DNA from: Candidatus Kapaibacterium sp.
GTDB lineage: Bacteria; Bacteroidota; Ignavibacteria; Kapaibacteriales; NICIL-2
NCBI GenBank assembly: GCA_026003495.1
Contig: BPHK01000001.1
Span: 2,026,001-2,090,000, forward strand
DNA length: 64,000 bases
Direction of reading: 5' to 3'
A model generated the notes under the pieces. That model was not told the DNA's origin. It made no database searches and saw nothing but the letters and a program-made list of their open reading frames with translations. Shown here one piece after another: positions 1 to 8,940 of this stretch. A program made the translations under genes and the position numbers. How positions within the stretch are numbered: the stretch's first letter is position 1; the number at the start of each line of letters is the position of its first letter.

Positions 1-1
1 T

Positions 2-676
2 GCAGAGCTATTCGACTACTGGGAAGAGCGGGACGCTGCCACCGCACACGACGAGCGACGGCTCCGAGAAGTGATCCTGCGCACAATCCCAGCGCATGCA
101 ACGCTCGTGCTCGATGTCGGCTGCGGCAATGGCTGGCTTGCACGTGCGCTGGTTCGGCGTGGTGTGGCAGTATGTTCGACTGACCTTGGCCGCACGAACC
201 CGCAGCGCGCCCTTGCGGAGACGCCCGATGAGCGTCATGTTGCCGTCGTCGCCAGTGGCGAGCGACTCCCATTTGCTGATGCGACGTTCGACTGCGCTGT
301 TGCCTCGGAGGTCATCGAGCATCTCCCAGAACCGGAACGCACGCTCGAAGAAATGTGGCGGGTCGTGCGCCCAGGTGGGCGCGTAGTGATTTCGACACCC
401 TACCGGGAGCGAATTCGCTACGTGCTCTGCATCCACTGCAACCAGCCAACACCACTCCACGCCCACTTGAACAGCTTCGATGAGCATCGGCTGGCGGAGT
501 ATCTCCGGGACGGACGATTCGGCTACACGACGTTCGGCAACAAAGCATTGCTCATTGCCCGCACGCACGTGGTACTCCAATGGTTGCCCCACTGGTTATG
601 GCGAGCAGTCGATCGGCTGGCAAATTGGATTATCCCAAAACCTGCGCATATCGTTGCGTGGTGGGAGCGGGTGTAG
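2..676 (+). CDS. Class I SAM-dependent methyltransferase (5' end outside window)
   Basis: The reading frame is open to the left edge of the window, so the true start lies outside it; an internal GTG at 71 would remove only a short N-terminal part. The glycine-rich SAM-binding motif LDVGCGNG follows at once, then an acidic strand end (STDLG). A block reading FDCAVASEVIEHLPEP and then VRPGGRVVISTP is typical of Methyltransf_11 enzymes. The substrate cannot be told from sequence. The neighbours on the right are a restriction island and give no help. Family assignment is firm, function is not. Confidence 0.85.
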   Translation, partial: AELFDYWEERDAATAHDERRLREVILRTIPAHATLVLDVGCGNGWLARALVRRGVAVCSTDLGRTNPQRALAETPDERHVAVVASGERLPFADATFDCAVASEVIEHLPEPERTLEEMWRVVRPGGRVVISTPYRERIRYVLCIHCNQPTPLHAHLNSFDEHRLAEYLRDGRFGYTTFGNKALLIARTHVVLQWLPHWLWRAVDRLANWIIPKPAHIVAWWERV

Positions 677-1019
677 TAGTTCTACTCCCGAGCGCAGGAT
701 CGAGACTGATATTCCTTCTCAGCAAATCGTTCCCCTGAGCAAGCGCCCGCGTCTATCCACACGATGTTCTCCTGCACATTCCCTTGTGATGCATCCAGCA
801 GCCTCGCACGCCTAGTATGCAGCGATATTGCGGGAGATGACGCAGTGTGAGATTGACAACACGTTTCCCTGCCGGTACTCATTGCTGAGTGATTCCATGC
901 ACTTGAATGGTGTGCTAACTTTGTGGAAGATGAGCTACGACATCGCAGAAAGAACTGCTCTGACCATGGACAACCTCGGTGGAACTTGTGTGACCAGAAA
1001 CGCACAGCAACGAAGAGAC
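677..1019. other. Intergenic stretch at the left border of the defence island
   Basis: About 340 bases lie between the methyltransferase stop and the hsdM fragment. A reading frame runs through part of it (from 828), but its product before residue 65 resembles nothing I know and is probably noncoding. I see no tRNA, no obvious attachment repeat and no clear terminator. It is the most likely place for the left boundary of the acquired island. Confidence 0.4.
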
Positions 1020-1232
1020 ATGAACGTAAGGGCCTTGAGGGCAGACAACCGTGACAATGCCGACCTTGGATTCAAGTCCCAACTCTGGGCAGCTGCCAAC
1101 GCCCTGCGCGGCTCGATGGACGCCGCCGAGTACAAGCATGTAGTCCTTGGCCTTATCTTCCTCAAGTACATCTCCGACGCCTTCGAGGAGCTCCACGCCC
1201 GCCTCGAGGCCGAGCGCGCAAGGTTACCATAA
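1020..1232 (+). pseudogene. N-terminal fragment of a type I modification subunit HsdM (old system)
   Basis: The 70-residue product contains the typical start of an HsdM N12 class methylase: [20 protein letters not shown] followed by [17 protein letters not shown]. Full HsdM proteins are about 500 residues; this one stops at a TAA just after the first helical bundle and lacks both SAM motif I and the NPPF motif. The matching C-terminal part lies beyond the mrr gene at 2161-2907. It is therefore the head of a broken hsdM. ATG 1020 is chosen because similarity to HsdM begins just after it; an upstream extension to 828 shows no family resemblance. Confidence 0.8.
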
Positions 1233-1255
1233 CATCATGCAAGGAGGCTCGCACT

Positions 1256-2164
1256 ATGCCCATCCCTGATTACCAATCACTCATGCTGCCCCTGCTCAGG
1301 TACCTTGCGGATGGTAAGGAGCGCCGCTTGCGCGACCTGATCGACCAATTAGCCCACGAATTTTCGCTTACCGAGGCAGAGCGCAGGGAGCTTTTGCCGA
1401 GCGGCCAGCAGCCGGTTTTCGACAACCGGATTGGCTGGGCGAGAACGTACTTGAAAAAGGCCGGTTTGCTCGAAAGCCCACGTCGTGGCTGGGTACGGAT
1501 CACCCAGCGCGGGCTTGATGTGCTCGATCAGAAGCCCGAGCGCATCACCTCAGAGTTCCTCAAGCAGTTTGAAGAGTTCCGGGCTTTCATAGCGCAGAGC
1601 AACACCACCACAGCGACTAACGATGCCGTGCCTCCGGACAACACGGCTTCGCCGGAGGAGTTGCTGGAACGAGCGTACGAAACCCTGAAACAAAACCTAT
1701 TGGCAGAGCTACTGGAACAGGTGAAGCGTGCCTCCTCCGCCTTCTTTGAGCGTTTGGTCGTAGAGCTACTGGTGCGCATGGGTTACGGCGGTTCGTTCCA
1801 GGAAGCGGCGCGGGCCATCGGGCGCAGTGGCGATGAAGGTATTGACGGCATCATCAAGGAGGATCGGCTCGGGTTCGATGTGGTTTATGTCCAGGCCAAG
1901 CGCTGGGGGCAAGCCGTCAGTAGGCCGGAAGTCCAGAAGTTTGCCGGGGCGCTCCAAGGACACCGTGCCCGCAAGGGTGTGTTTCTGACCACCTCCACCT
2001 TCACCAAGGAAGCCCAGGAGTACGTCGAGAAAATTGACAGCAAAATTGTGCTTATCGATGGTGAGCGGCTTGCGGAACTGATGTTCGAGCACAACGTGGG
2101 TGTTTCCACCGTGACCAGCTATCCGGTCAAACGTATCGATTACGACTTCTTCCTCGAAGAATGA
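1256..2164 (+). CDS. mrr: Mrr-type restriction endonuclease
   Basis: 302 residues, the usual length of Mrr, a type IV enzyme that cuts methylated DNA. The N-terminal 110 residues form the winged-helix Mrr_N domain (start [17 protein letters not shown]). The C-terminal catalytic domain has the PD-(D/E)xK signature: GDEGIDGII around residues 192-200 and VQAKRW around 212-217. An AAGGAGG ribosome binding site lies nine bases before ATG 1256. The gene sits exactly between the two surviving halves of an hsdM gene, and its stop overlaps the ATG of the hsdM tail (ATGA). The catalytic residues look intact, so it is probably active and has replaced the older system here. Confidence 0.93.
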   Translation: MPIPDYQSLMLPLLRYLADGKERRLRDLIDQLAHEFSLTEAERRELLPSGQQPVFDNRIGWARTYLKKAGLLESPRRGWVRITQRGLDVLDQKPERITSEFLKQFEEFRAFIAQSNTTTATNDAVPPDNTASPEELLERAYETLKQNLLAELLEQVKRASSAFFERLVVELLVRMGYGGSFQEAARAIGRSGDEGIDGIIKEDRLGFDVVYVQAKRWGQAVSRPEVQKFAGALQGHRARKGVFLTTSTFTKEAQEYVEKIDSKIVLIDGERLAELMFEHNVGVSTVTSYPVKRIDYDFFLEE

Positions 2165-2907
2165 AAGGCCGACGATATCCAAAGTCTTTCTTAGCCAATC
2201 CGCCCCTCAACGTCTCCGACTGGGGCAGCGAGCGATTGCGGGAGGATAGGCGTTGGAAATATGGCGTGCCGCTGGTGGGCAAAGCCAACTTCGCCTGGGT
2301 GCAGCACATCATCCATCATCTCGCGCCTCACGGGGTTGCCGGCTTCGTGCTTGCCAACGGCTCCATGTCCTCGAACCAATCGGGCGAGGGCGAGATCCGC
2401 AAGAACATCATCGAAGCAGATCTTGTGGACTGCATGATTGCCCTGCCGGGCCAACTCTTTTACTCGACGCAGATCCCGGCGTGCCTGTGGTTCATTGCCC
2501 GCGACCGCAAGAACGGCAAGTTCCGAGATCGCCGGGGCCAGGTGCTGTTCATAGACGCTCGCAAGATGGGCCGTATGGTGGACCGTACCCATCGGGAGCT
2601 GACCGACGACGACATCGCCCGGATTGCGAACACCTATCACGCATGGAGGGGAGAGAAAGAAGCAGGGGAGTACAGGGACGTGCCCGGTTTTTGCAAGAGC
2701 GCCACGCTGGAAGAGATCCGCAAGCACGGCTACGTCCTTACGCCCGGCCGCTACGTCGGTGCCGAGGCGATCGAGGACGACGGAGAGCCGTTCGCGGAGA
2801 AGATGGCCCGCCTCGTGACTGAACTGAAGGCCCAACAAGTCGAGGCTCGGCGGCTCGACGAGGTGAACTGGAAGAACACTAAGGAGCTGGGCTATGACCT
2901 CCATTAG
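2161..2907 (+). pseudogene. C-terminal fragment of type I modification subunit HsdM (old system)
   Basis: 248 residues beginning just before catalytic motif IV (LANPPLN, residues 11-17; normally NPPF) and running through the conserved HsdM stretches [37 protein letters not shown] and YDLH at the end. The SAM-binding FxGxG motif and everything before it is missing. Together with 1020-1232 it accounts for the two ends of one hsdM, with the middle lost. The ATG overlaps the stop of mrr, so it is probably still translated, but it cannot methylate DNA alone. The downstream immA start overlaps its 3' end. Confidence 0.85.
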
Positions 2908-4042
2908 AGTTGAACCCAATCTCCAAGTTCTCGCTTGGGCGGTTAAGCGCGCTGGAGCCCATCTCCAGCGCAAGTTCCCGCGCCTTGATCGGTGGCTTTC
3001 GGGTGCTGAGAAACCCACTCTGCGCCAGCTGGAAGCTTTTGCGAGGGCTGCCTCCGTGCCTTTCGGCTATCTCTTTCTTTCTGAACCTCCTGAAGAGCGG
3101 TTGCCTATGCCCCACTTCCGAACGGTAGAAGGAATGCCAGCAGAGTCCCCAAGCCCTGACTTGTTGGAAACGGTCTACATCATGCAGCGCCGCCAGGCAT
3201 GGATGAGGGAATACCTAATCGAGCAAGGGCATGAAGCTCTGCCGTTTGTTGGCTCGGTAAACGTGGACAGCGACCCTCAGGAAGTGTCTCTCCAAATGCG
3301 AAAGGTGCTGGGTCTGAACGTAGAATGGGCAGCCAATCTACGAAGGTGGACAGATGCGCTGCGCTTCTTGCAGGAAAGGGCTGAAGCTGCCGGCATTCTC
3401 GTTGTCACCAGCAGTGTGGTAGGCAACAACACACGGCGGAAGTTATCCGTAGAAGAATTTCGCGGTTTTGTCCTCGTGGACGAGTACGCCCCGCTGGTAT
3501 TCATCAACGGCGCCGATGGCAAGGCAGCACAAATGTTCACACTGGCGCACGAGCTAGCGCATGTTTGGTTGGGTGAAAGTGCTGCATTTGACCTGCGCAA
3601 CTTACAGCCCGCGACGGACAAGCTAGAAGAGGCATGCAACCGCATCGCCGCAGAGTTTCTGGTTCCCGAGGATTCTTTGCGAACCTTTTGGACTGAAGCT
3701 CGGCGGCAATCAGATTCGTTTCAGGCTATCGCGCGCCGCTTTAAGGTCAGTGAGATTGTTGCTGCCCGACGAGCGCTTGACCTTCAGCTCATAACACGAG
3801 AGGACTTCTTCGCTTTCTATGAAGCTTACCAGCGCGGCGAGGGAAAAGCGCCCGCTTCGGGCGAGGAAGGGGGAAACTTCTATGCTACCCAAACCATGCG
3901 CCTGGGAAGACGCTTTGCTAAGACGGTGATTCAAGCGGTGCGGGAAGGGGCTTTGCTTTACCACGAGGCGTACAGGCTAACCGGCCTCTATGGCCGAACA
4001 TTTGAACGCTTTAAGGAACACCTGATCGGAGGCCTGCCATGA
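2894..4042 (+). CDS. XRE-family regulator with ImmA/IrrE-type metallopeptidase domain
   Basis: 382 residues. The first 70 look like an XRE helix-turn-helix domain ([20 protein letters not shown]), and the central part is an ImmA/IrrE zinc peptidase with HELAH at residues 219-223 followed by a downstream acidic helix ([14 protein letters not shown]). Proteins of this build act as regulators or antitoxins that cleave or bind partners. It starts inside the hsdM tail (14-base overlap) and its stop overlaps the start of the DUF4411 gene by four bases, the tight coupling expected of a two-gene toxin-antitoxin pair. That role is inferred from family and context. Confidence 0.88.
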   Translation: MTSIRVEPNLQVLAWAVKRAGAHLQRKFPRLDRWLSGAEKPTLRQLEAFARAASVPFGYLFLSEPPEERLPMPHFRTVEGMPAESPSPDLLETVYIMQRRQAWMREYLIEQGHEALPFVGSVNVDSDPQEVSLQMRKVLGLNVEWAANLRRWTDALRFLQERAEAAGILVVTSSVVGNNTRRKLSVEEFRGFVLVDEYAPLVFINGADGKAAQMFTLAHELAHVWLGESAAFDLRNLQPATDKLEEACNRIAAEFLVPEDSLRTFWTEARRQSDSFQAIARRFKVSEIVAARRALDLQLITREDFFAFYEAYQRGEGKAPASGEEGGNFYATQTMRLGRRFAKTVIQAVREGALLYHEAYRLTGLYGRTFERFKEHLIGGLP

Positions 4043-4545
4043 ACGGTGTGCCTAACCGCTACGTGCTGGATACCAGCGTTTTTATACAAGCTTTCCGTTC
4101 ATATTACCACTTTGACATAGCCCCAGGGTTCTGGCAGGCACTGGCTAAGCACGCAGGGGCTGGGACTCTATTGAGCATTGATCGCGTTAAAAAGGAGATT
4201 GAGAATGGCAAAGATGAATTGGCGAAATGGACAGAGAATCATTTTCACGGCTCATTCGAGAACACCGCCGATAATCAAGTCCTTGCCGATTATCAAAGAG
4301 TAATTCAGTGGGTAATGGGACAGGGTCAATACACCCCTGCGGCCAAAGCTGAGTTCGCTGACGCAGACAATGCCGATGCTTGGATTGTGGCATATGCGCT
4401 TGCGAGGGGTTGTGTAGTAGTAACGCAGGAGGTAGCTGCACCTCAAGCCAAGCGCATAATCAAAATACCTGATGTTTGCCGAGCGTTCAGCGTACCGTGC
4501 ATTGATACTTTCGAGATGATGCGCAAGTTGGGGATCAAGTTATGA
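4039..4545 (+). CDS. DUF4411 family PIN-like protein, putative toxin
   Basis: 168 residues, matching the DUF4411 family in length and in its start (VLDTSVFIQAFRSYY). Spaced acidic residues fit a PIN-like nuclease: D in LDTS, E in RVKKEIENGKDEL, and D residues in DADNADAWIVAYA near residue 115. DUF4411 genes are regularly found directly after an XRE-ImmA gene, as here, and are treated as the toxin of that pair. The ATG overlaps the upstream stop (ATGA). Nuclease activity is not shown by sequence alone. Confidence 0.82.
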   Translation: MNGVPNRYVLDTSVFIQAFRSYYHFDIAPGFWQALAKHAGAGTLLSIDRVKKEIENGKDELAKWTENHFHGSFENTADNQVLADYQRVIQWVMGQGQYTPAAKAEFADADNADAWIVAYALARGCVVVTQEVAAPQAKRIIKIPDVCRAFSVPCIDTFEMMRKLGIKL

Positions 4546-4784
4546 GCAAGGTTGTATTACCTTTGAAGGAGCAAACCTATGGCGGGTCAATAGCGGGAAG
4601 TAAAGCTTGCCAAAATTGCCAAGAGCATTAGGGGGCAATCTCCTCCAAGGGAAGCGTACAACGAGCGGGGGACAGTCTCCTGTTCTTTGGGTGTGCGGAT
4701 CCCGATGGCATCCGCTTGACGCAGTACTGGGCGCTCGACGACCGACATGGCCTTTCCACCCTAATTTTGTACTGAGGAGAAAAG
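4546..4784 (+). pseudogene. Degraded stretch with a possible trace of an hsdS start
   Basis: No intact gene fits in these 239 bases. One frame, from about 4590, reads REVKLAKIAKSIRGQSPP and then REAYNERG, which resembles the first target recognition domain of HsdS specificity subunits, but it is preceded by an in-frame TAG and ends in a stop near 4718. Order would fit the old operon hsdM-hsdS-hsdR, whose other pieces are at 1020-2907 and 10547-10729. The resemblance is short, so this is a suggestion only. An AGGAG ribosome site for hsdR lies at the right end (4775). Confidence 0.35.
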
Positions 4785-7760
4785 ATGATGACCAAGACCA
4801 AAGAACAACAAATCCAAGAGATACTCATTGAACAGCTCCAGGGTCTGGGGTACGCCTACCGCCACGACATCCGCGACCGCGAAGCGCTCGAGCGCAACTT
4901 CCGCGAGAAATTCGAGGCGCTCAATCAGGTCCAGCTCACCGATGCCGAGTTCGCCCGCCTGCGGGATGAAATTATCTCCCCCGACGTCTTTGCCTGTTCG
5001 GAGCGGCTGCGTCAGCGCAATACCTTCGAGCGCGAGGACGGCACCCCGCTGCATTACCAGCTGGTGAACCTCAAGGATTGGTGCAAGAACAGCTTCGAGG
5101 TGGTGAGCCAGCTGCGCATCAAAACCCACTCGAGCTTTCACCGCTATGACGTGATCTTGCTCGTCAATGGCTTGCCGCTGGTGCAGATCGAGCTGAAGAC
5201 CCTCGAGGTCAGCCCCCGCCGGGCCATGCAGCAGATCGTCGAATACAAGCAAGATCCGGGCAACGGCTATACCAATACCCTGCTCTGCTTTGTGCAGCTC
5301 TTTATCGTCAGCAACCGCGGCGCCACCTGGTACTTCGCCAACAACAACGCCGAACATTTCCGCTTCGACGCCGATGAGCGCTTTCTGCCCATCTACCGAT
5401 GGGCCACCGCGGACAACAAAAAGGTGACGCACCTCGACGATTTCGCCGAGGCCTTTCTGGCCAAATGCACCCTGGCCGAGATGATCAGCCGCTACATGGT
5501 GCTGATTCAGACCGAGCGCCGGCTCGTGATGATGCGCCCGTATCAGATCTATGCGGTCAAGGCCATCGTCGATTGTATCCAGCAAAACCGCGGCAACGGC
5601 TACATCTGGCACACCACCGGATCGGGCAAGACGCTGACCTCGTTCAAGGCCGCGACCCTGCTCAAAGACAACCCCGACGTGTACAAGGTGCTCTTTGTCG
5701 TGGACCGCAAGGACCTCGACCGCCAGACCCGCGAGGAGTTCAACCGTTTTCAGCCGGATTGCGTCGAGGAGAACACCAACACCGAAACCCTGGTGCAGCG
5801 TCTTCTCTCGGACGACTACGCCGACAAGGTGATCGTGACTACCATTCAGAAGCTGGGCCTGGCGCTGGAGGCCGACCCCCGCAAGGACTATCGCAAGCGC
5901 CTTGAGCCTCTGCGCAATAAGCGCGTGGTGTTCATCTTCGATGAGTGCCACCGCTCGCAGTTCGGCGAAAACCACCAGGCCATTCGCGAGTTCTTCCCGA
6001 GAGCCCAGCTCTTTGGCTTTACCGGCACCCCCATCTTCGAGCCCAACGCCGTCTACAAGACCATCCAAGGCCAGGAAGCCCGCATGGTCACCACCGCTGA
6101 TGTCTTCGGCCACCAGCTCCACGCCTACACCATCACCCACGCCATCGACGACGGCAACGTGCTGCGCTTTCACGTGGACTACTACAAACCCGAGGGCGCG
6201 CCCGTAAAGCCCGGCGAAACGCTCGCCAAGCAAAAGGTGGTCGAGGCCATCCTGGAAAAGCACAACGCCGCGACGAACCACCGCCGGTTCAATGCGCTCC
6301 TGGCCACCGCCAGCATCGACGACGCCATCGAGTACTACCGGCTCTTTCGGGAGATCCAGGCCCACCGGCAGCAGGAAGACCCCGACTTCCAGCCGCTGAA
6401 CGTGGCCTGTGTCTTCTCCCCACCGGCGGGCGGCAACCGCGACATCGCCCAGCTGCAAGAGGACCTGCCCCAGGAGCAGCTCGACAACCGCAAAGATCCA
6501 GACAAGAAACGGGAAGCGCTCAAAGAAATCATCGCCGACTACAACGCCCGCTACGGCACCAACTTTTCTTTGGATACCTTTGACCTCTATTACCAGGACA
6601 TCCAAAAACGCATCAAAGACCAGAAGTACCCCAACCGCGACCTGCCGCGCGAGCAGAAGATCGATCTCACCATCGTGGTGGACATGCTGCTGACCGGCTT
6701 TGATTCGCCGTATTTGAACACGCTCTACGTGGATAAGAACCTCAAGTACCACGGCCTGATTCAGGCCTTTTCGCGCACCAACCGGGTGCTCAACGACGCC
6801 AAGCCCTACGGCAACATCCTTGACTTCCGCGCCCAGAAGCAGGCCGTGGACGAGGCCATCACGCTCTTTTCCGGCGAGGCCGGCGAACGCGCCCGCGAGA
6901 TCTGGCTGGTGGACCCGGCCCCGGTGGTGGTAGGCAGGCTCGCCAAGGCGGTGCAGGAGCTCCAGGCGTTTATGCAATCCCAAGGGCTGGCATGCCAACC
7001 CCAAGAGGTGGCCAACCTCAAGGGCAATGAAGCCCGCGCGGCCTTCATCAACCACTTTAAGGATGTGCAGCGCCTGCGCACCCAGCTCGACCAGTACACC
7101 GACCTGGACGAAGCCACCCGTACCCAGATCGAGGACATCCTGCCCACCGATACCCTGCGCGCCTTCCAGGGGGTTTACTTGGATGTAGCCGCCCGGCTCA
7201 AAGCCGAGCAGGGCAAGGCCGCCGACCCCGCCGACCCCGTTCAGCAGCTTGATTTCGAGTTCGTGCTCTTCGACTCGGCGCTCATCGACTACGACTACAT
7301 CATGAAGCTCATAGAGCGCTTTAGCGCCAAAGGGCCCAAAAAGCAGAAGATGACCCGCGACGAGCTGATCGGGCTCTTGCGCACCAACGCCAAGTTCCTC
7401 GACGAGCGCGACGAGATTATCGAGTATGTGAACACCCTGAAGGAGGGCGAGGGCCTCACCGAGCAACAAATCCGCGCCGGCTACGAGCGCTTCAAGTCCG
7501 AGAAATACGCGCAAGCTCTCACCGAGATCGCCGCCCGCCACGGCCTGGCACCCGAGGCGCTCCAGGGTTTCATCGACGGCATCCTGCGCCGCATGATCTT
7601 CGACCCCGACGCCCTCACCGACCTCATGCAGCCGCTCGACCTGGGCTGGAAGGCGCGGGCGCAAAAAGAACTCGCCCTAATGCAGGACCTTGCACCCCTC
7701 CTCAGGAAGCTCGCCCAGGGCAAGGAAATTTCAGGCCTGGAGGTGTATGACCATGCCTGA
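4785..7760 (+). CDS. hsdR: Type I restriction enzyme subunit R
   Basis: 991 residues, normal for HsdR, the translocase and nuclease of type I restriction. The N-terminal nuclease domain has the PD-ExK-type IELKT motif near residues 135-139. The superfamily 2 motor has Walker A TTGSGKT around 277-283, the DECH box at 386-389 with HRSQFGE after it, GFTGTP (motif III), and a late motif LLTGFDSPYLNTLYVDK. The C-terminal region is helical. It starts at ATG 4785, just after an AGGAG site; ATG 4788 is the alternative. Its stop overlaps the hsdS start by eight bases. The gene looks fully intact. Confidence 0.95.
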   Translation: MMTKTKEQQIQEILIEQLQGLGYAYRHDIRDREALERNFREKFEALNQVQLTDAEFARLRDEIISPDVFACSERLRQRNTFEREDGTPLHYQLVNLKDWCKNSFEVVSQLRIKTHSSFHRYDVILLVNGLPLVQIELKTLEVSPRRAMQQIVEYKQDPGNGYTNTLLCFVQLFIVSNRGATWYFANNNAEHFRFDADERFLPIYRWATADNKKVTHLDDFAEAFLAKCTLAEMISRYMVLIQTERRLVMMRPYQIYAVKAIVDCIQQNRGNGYIWHTTGSGKTLTSFKAATLLKDNPDVYKVLFVVDRKDLDRQTREEFNRFQPDCVEENTNTETLVQRLLSDDYADKVIVTTIQKLGLALEADPRKDYRKRLEPLRNKRVVFIFDECHRSQFGENHQAIREFFPRAQLFGFTGTPIFEPNAVYKTIQGQEARMVTTADVFGHQLHAYTITHAIDDGNVLRFHVDYYKPEGAPVKPGETLAKQKVVEAILEKHNAATNHRRFNALLATASIDDAIEYYRLFREIQAHRQQEDPDFQPLNVACVFSPPAGGNRDIAQLQEDLPQEQLDNRKDPDKKREALKEIIADYNARYGTNFSLDTFDLYYQDIQKRIKDQKYPNRDLPREQKIDLTIVVDMLLTGFDSPYLNTLYVDKNLKYHGLIQAFSRTNRVLNDAKPYGNILDFRAQKQAVDEAITLFSGEAGERAREIWLVDPAPVVVGRLAKAVQELQAFMQSQGLACQPQEVANLKGNEARAAFINHFKDVQRLRTQLDQYTDLDEATRTQIEDILPTDTLRAFQGVYLDVAARLKAEQGKAADPADPVQQLDFEFVLFDSALIDYDYIMKLIERFSAKGPKKQKMTRDELIGLLRTNAKFLDERDEIIEYVNTLKEGEGLTEQQIRAGYERFKSEKYAQALTEIAARHGLAPEALQGFIDGILRRMIFDPDALTDLMQPLDLGWKARAQKELALMQDLAPLLRKLAQGKEISGLEVYDHA

Positions 7761-8940
7761 GCAGAAAAAAGCTGTCACACCCCGCCTGCGCTTCCCCGAG
7801 TTCCGCAACGCCGGACCCTGGAAGGTGAAAAGGTTGGGGGAGATACTGCGAGAGGTACGAAAAGAACGCATCGAGTCCGATGCATACGAAGTCGTGAATG
7901 TCAAACTACATGCAAAAGGCTTAGAGCGAACTGGCAGAAAACCTCTGATAAATTCGAAGGGAAGACCTTACTACGTAGTGAGGGAGGGAGAGATTCTGAT
8001 TGGAAAACAGAATTTTCATAATGGCAGCATAGCATTGGTGACGAATGAATACGACGGTTTTGTGGCCTCGAATGCCATTTTCCATTTAGACACTCTACGA
8101 TACGACGATAAACGATTCCTTGTCGCATATCTTGCGCGACCATCGTTTTACATGCAAATAAGCGACTTGATCGGCGGAACTGGCCAAAAAGAAATAAGCA
8201 ACCAGTTACTATTTGCTTTGCATGTATCAATTCCAACGCTTCCCGAACAACAAAAAATCGCTGACTGTCTGTCATCGCTGGATGAGCTGATCGAGCTTGA
8301 GGCAAAGAGGCTTGAGGCGCTCAAGGCCCACAAGAAAGGCCTGATGCAGCAACTTTTCCCCCGCGAGGGCGAAACCACCCCCCGCCTGCGCTTCCCCGAG
8401 TTCCGCAACGCCGGCCCCTGGGAGGTGAAACGGTTGGGGGAATTAGTCAAAACGATCACACCACCGAAAAAACTTCAGACATCAAACTATCAGCCTAGTG
8501 GCCGTTTTCCGATTATCGATCAATCGGCAGATGACATTTGTGGATGGACCGATGACGAAACCGCGGTAGTCAAGGGAGATTTTCCCTTGGTGATTTTTGG
8601 TGACCATACTTGCGTTGTGAAACTAGCAGGTAGCCCGTTCGCTCAAGGTGCAGACGGGATCAAAATTCTGTCGCCAACCAAGGAAGTCGATGCCCGTTTC
8701 CTGTTTCAGTCATTGCAAGCGCACTCAATCGAGCAAAAGGGCTACAAGCGCCATTTCTCTACACTAAAGAAAAAACTGATCTATTTCCCGAGTCAGGACA
8801 GCGGAGAACAACAAAAAATCGCCGACTGCCTGTCGTCGCTGGATGAGCTGATCGAGCTCGAGGCGAAGCAGCTCGAGGCCCTCCAGACCCACAAGAAGGG
8901 CCTGATGCAGCAACTTTTCCCACAGGAGATTGACCTATGA
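7753..8940 (+). CDS. hsdS: Type I restriction enzyme specificity subunit
   Basis: 395 residues with two target recognition domains, each starting with TPRLRFPEFRNAGPW and each followed by a conserved helical spacer (IADCLSSLDELIELEAK, then KKGLMQQLFP). The two half-units are strongly similar at the DNA level in these constant parts and different in the variable parts, the classical HsdS design for recognising a bipartite target. ATG 7753 is preferred: the GGAGG at 7739-7743 lies nine bases upstream, whereas ATG 7747 would be too close. It overlaps hsdR and hsdM, so the three genes form one transcript. Confidence 0.93.
   Translation: MPEQKKAVTPRLRFPEFRNAGPWKVKRLGEILREVRKERIESDAYEVVNVKLHAKGLERTGRKPLINSKGRPYYVVREGEILIGKQNFHNGSIALVTNEYDGFVASNAIFHLDTLRYDDKRFLVAYLARPSFYMQISDLIGGTGQKEISNQLLFALHVSIPTLPEQQKIADCLSSLDELIELEAKRLEALKAHKKGLMQQLFPREGETTPRLRFPEFRNAGPWEVKRLGELVKTITPPKKLQTSNYQPSGRFPIIDQSADDICGWTDDETAVVKGDFPLVIFGDHTCVVKLAGSPFAQGADGIKILSPTKEVDARFLFQSLQAHSIEQKGYKRHFSTLKKKLIYFPSQDSGEQQKIADCLSSLDELIELEAKQLEALQTHKKGLMQQLFPQEIDL
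7779..7841 (+). repeat. hsdS constant repeat 1, first copy
   Basis: Codes for TPRLRFPEFRNAGPWKVKRL at the start of target recognition domain 1. It is almost identical to 8379-8441, exactly 600 bases downstream. Confidence 0.9.
8245..8360 (+). repeat. hsdS constant repeat 2, first copy (central spacer helix)
   Basis: Codes for the central conserved helix EQQKIADCLSSLDELIELEA to QQLFP. It matches 8806-8921 with scattered mostly synonymous differences. Confidence 0.88.
8379..8441 (+). repeat. hsdS constant repeat 1, second copy
   Basis: Second copy of the 63-base repeat, at the start of target recognition domain 2. Recombination with the first copy would delete or swap a recognition domain. 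Confidence 0.9.
8806..8921 (+). repeat. hsdS constant repeat 2, second copy (C-terminal helix)
   Basis: Second copy of the conserved helix segment, close to the C-terminus of HsdS. Confidence 0.88.

Noticed and set aside
828-1019. Longer start for the hsdM head
   Set aside because: The 64 extra residues have no HsdM similarity, and the domain begins just after ATG 1020.
4676-4775. NlpC/P60-like phrase GDSLLFFGCADPDG in a second frame of the spacer
   Set aside because: Only a short phrase fits, with no catalytic Cys or His and a stop soon after; chance similarity is more likely.
4761-7664. 967-codon open frame on the minus strand opposite hsdR
   Set aside because: It is the reverse shadow of a GC-rich gene; its product is low-complexity Val/Leu/Gly/His-rich with no domain, while the plus strand has every HsdR motif.
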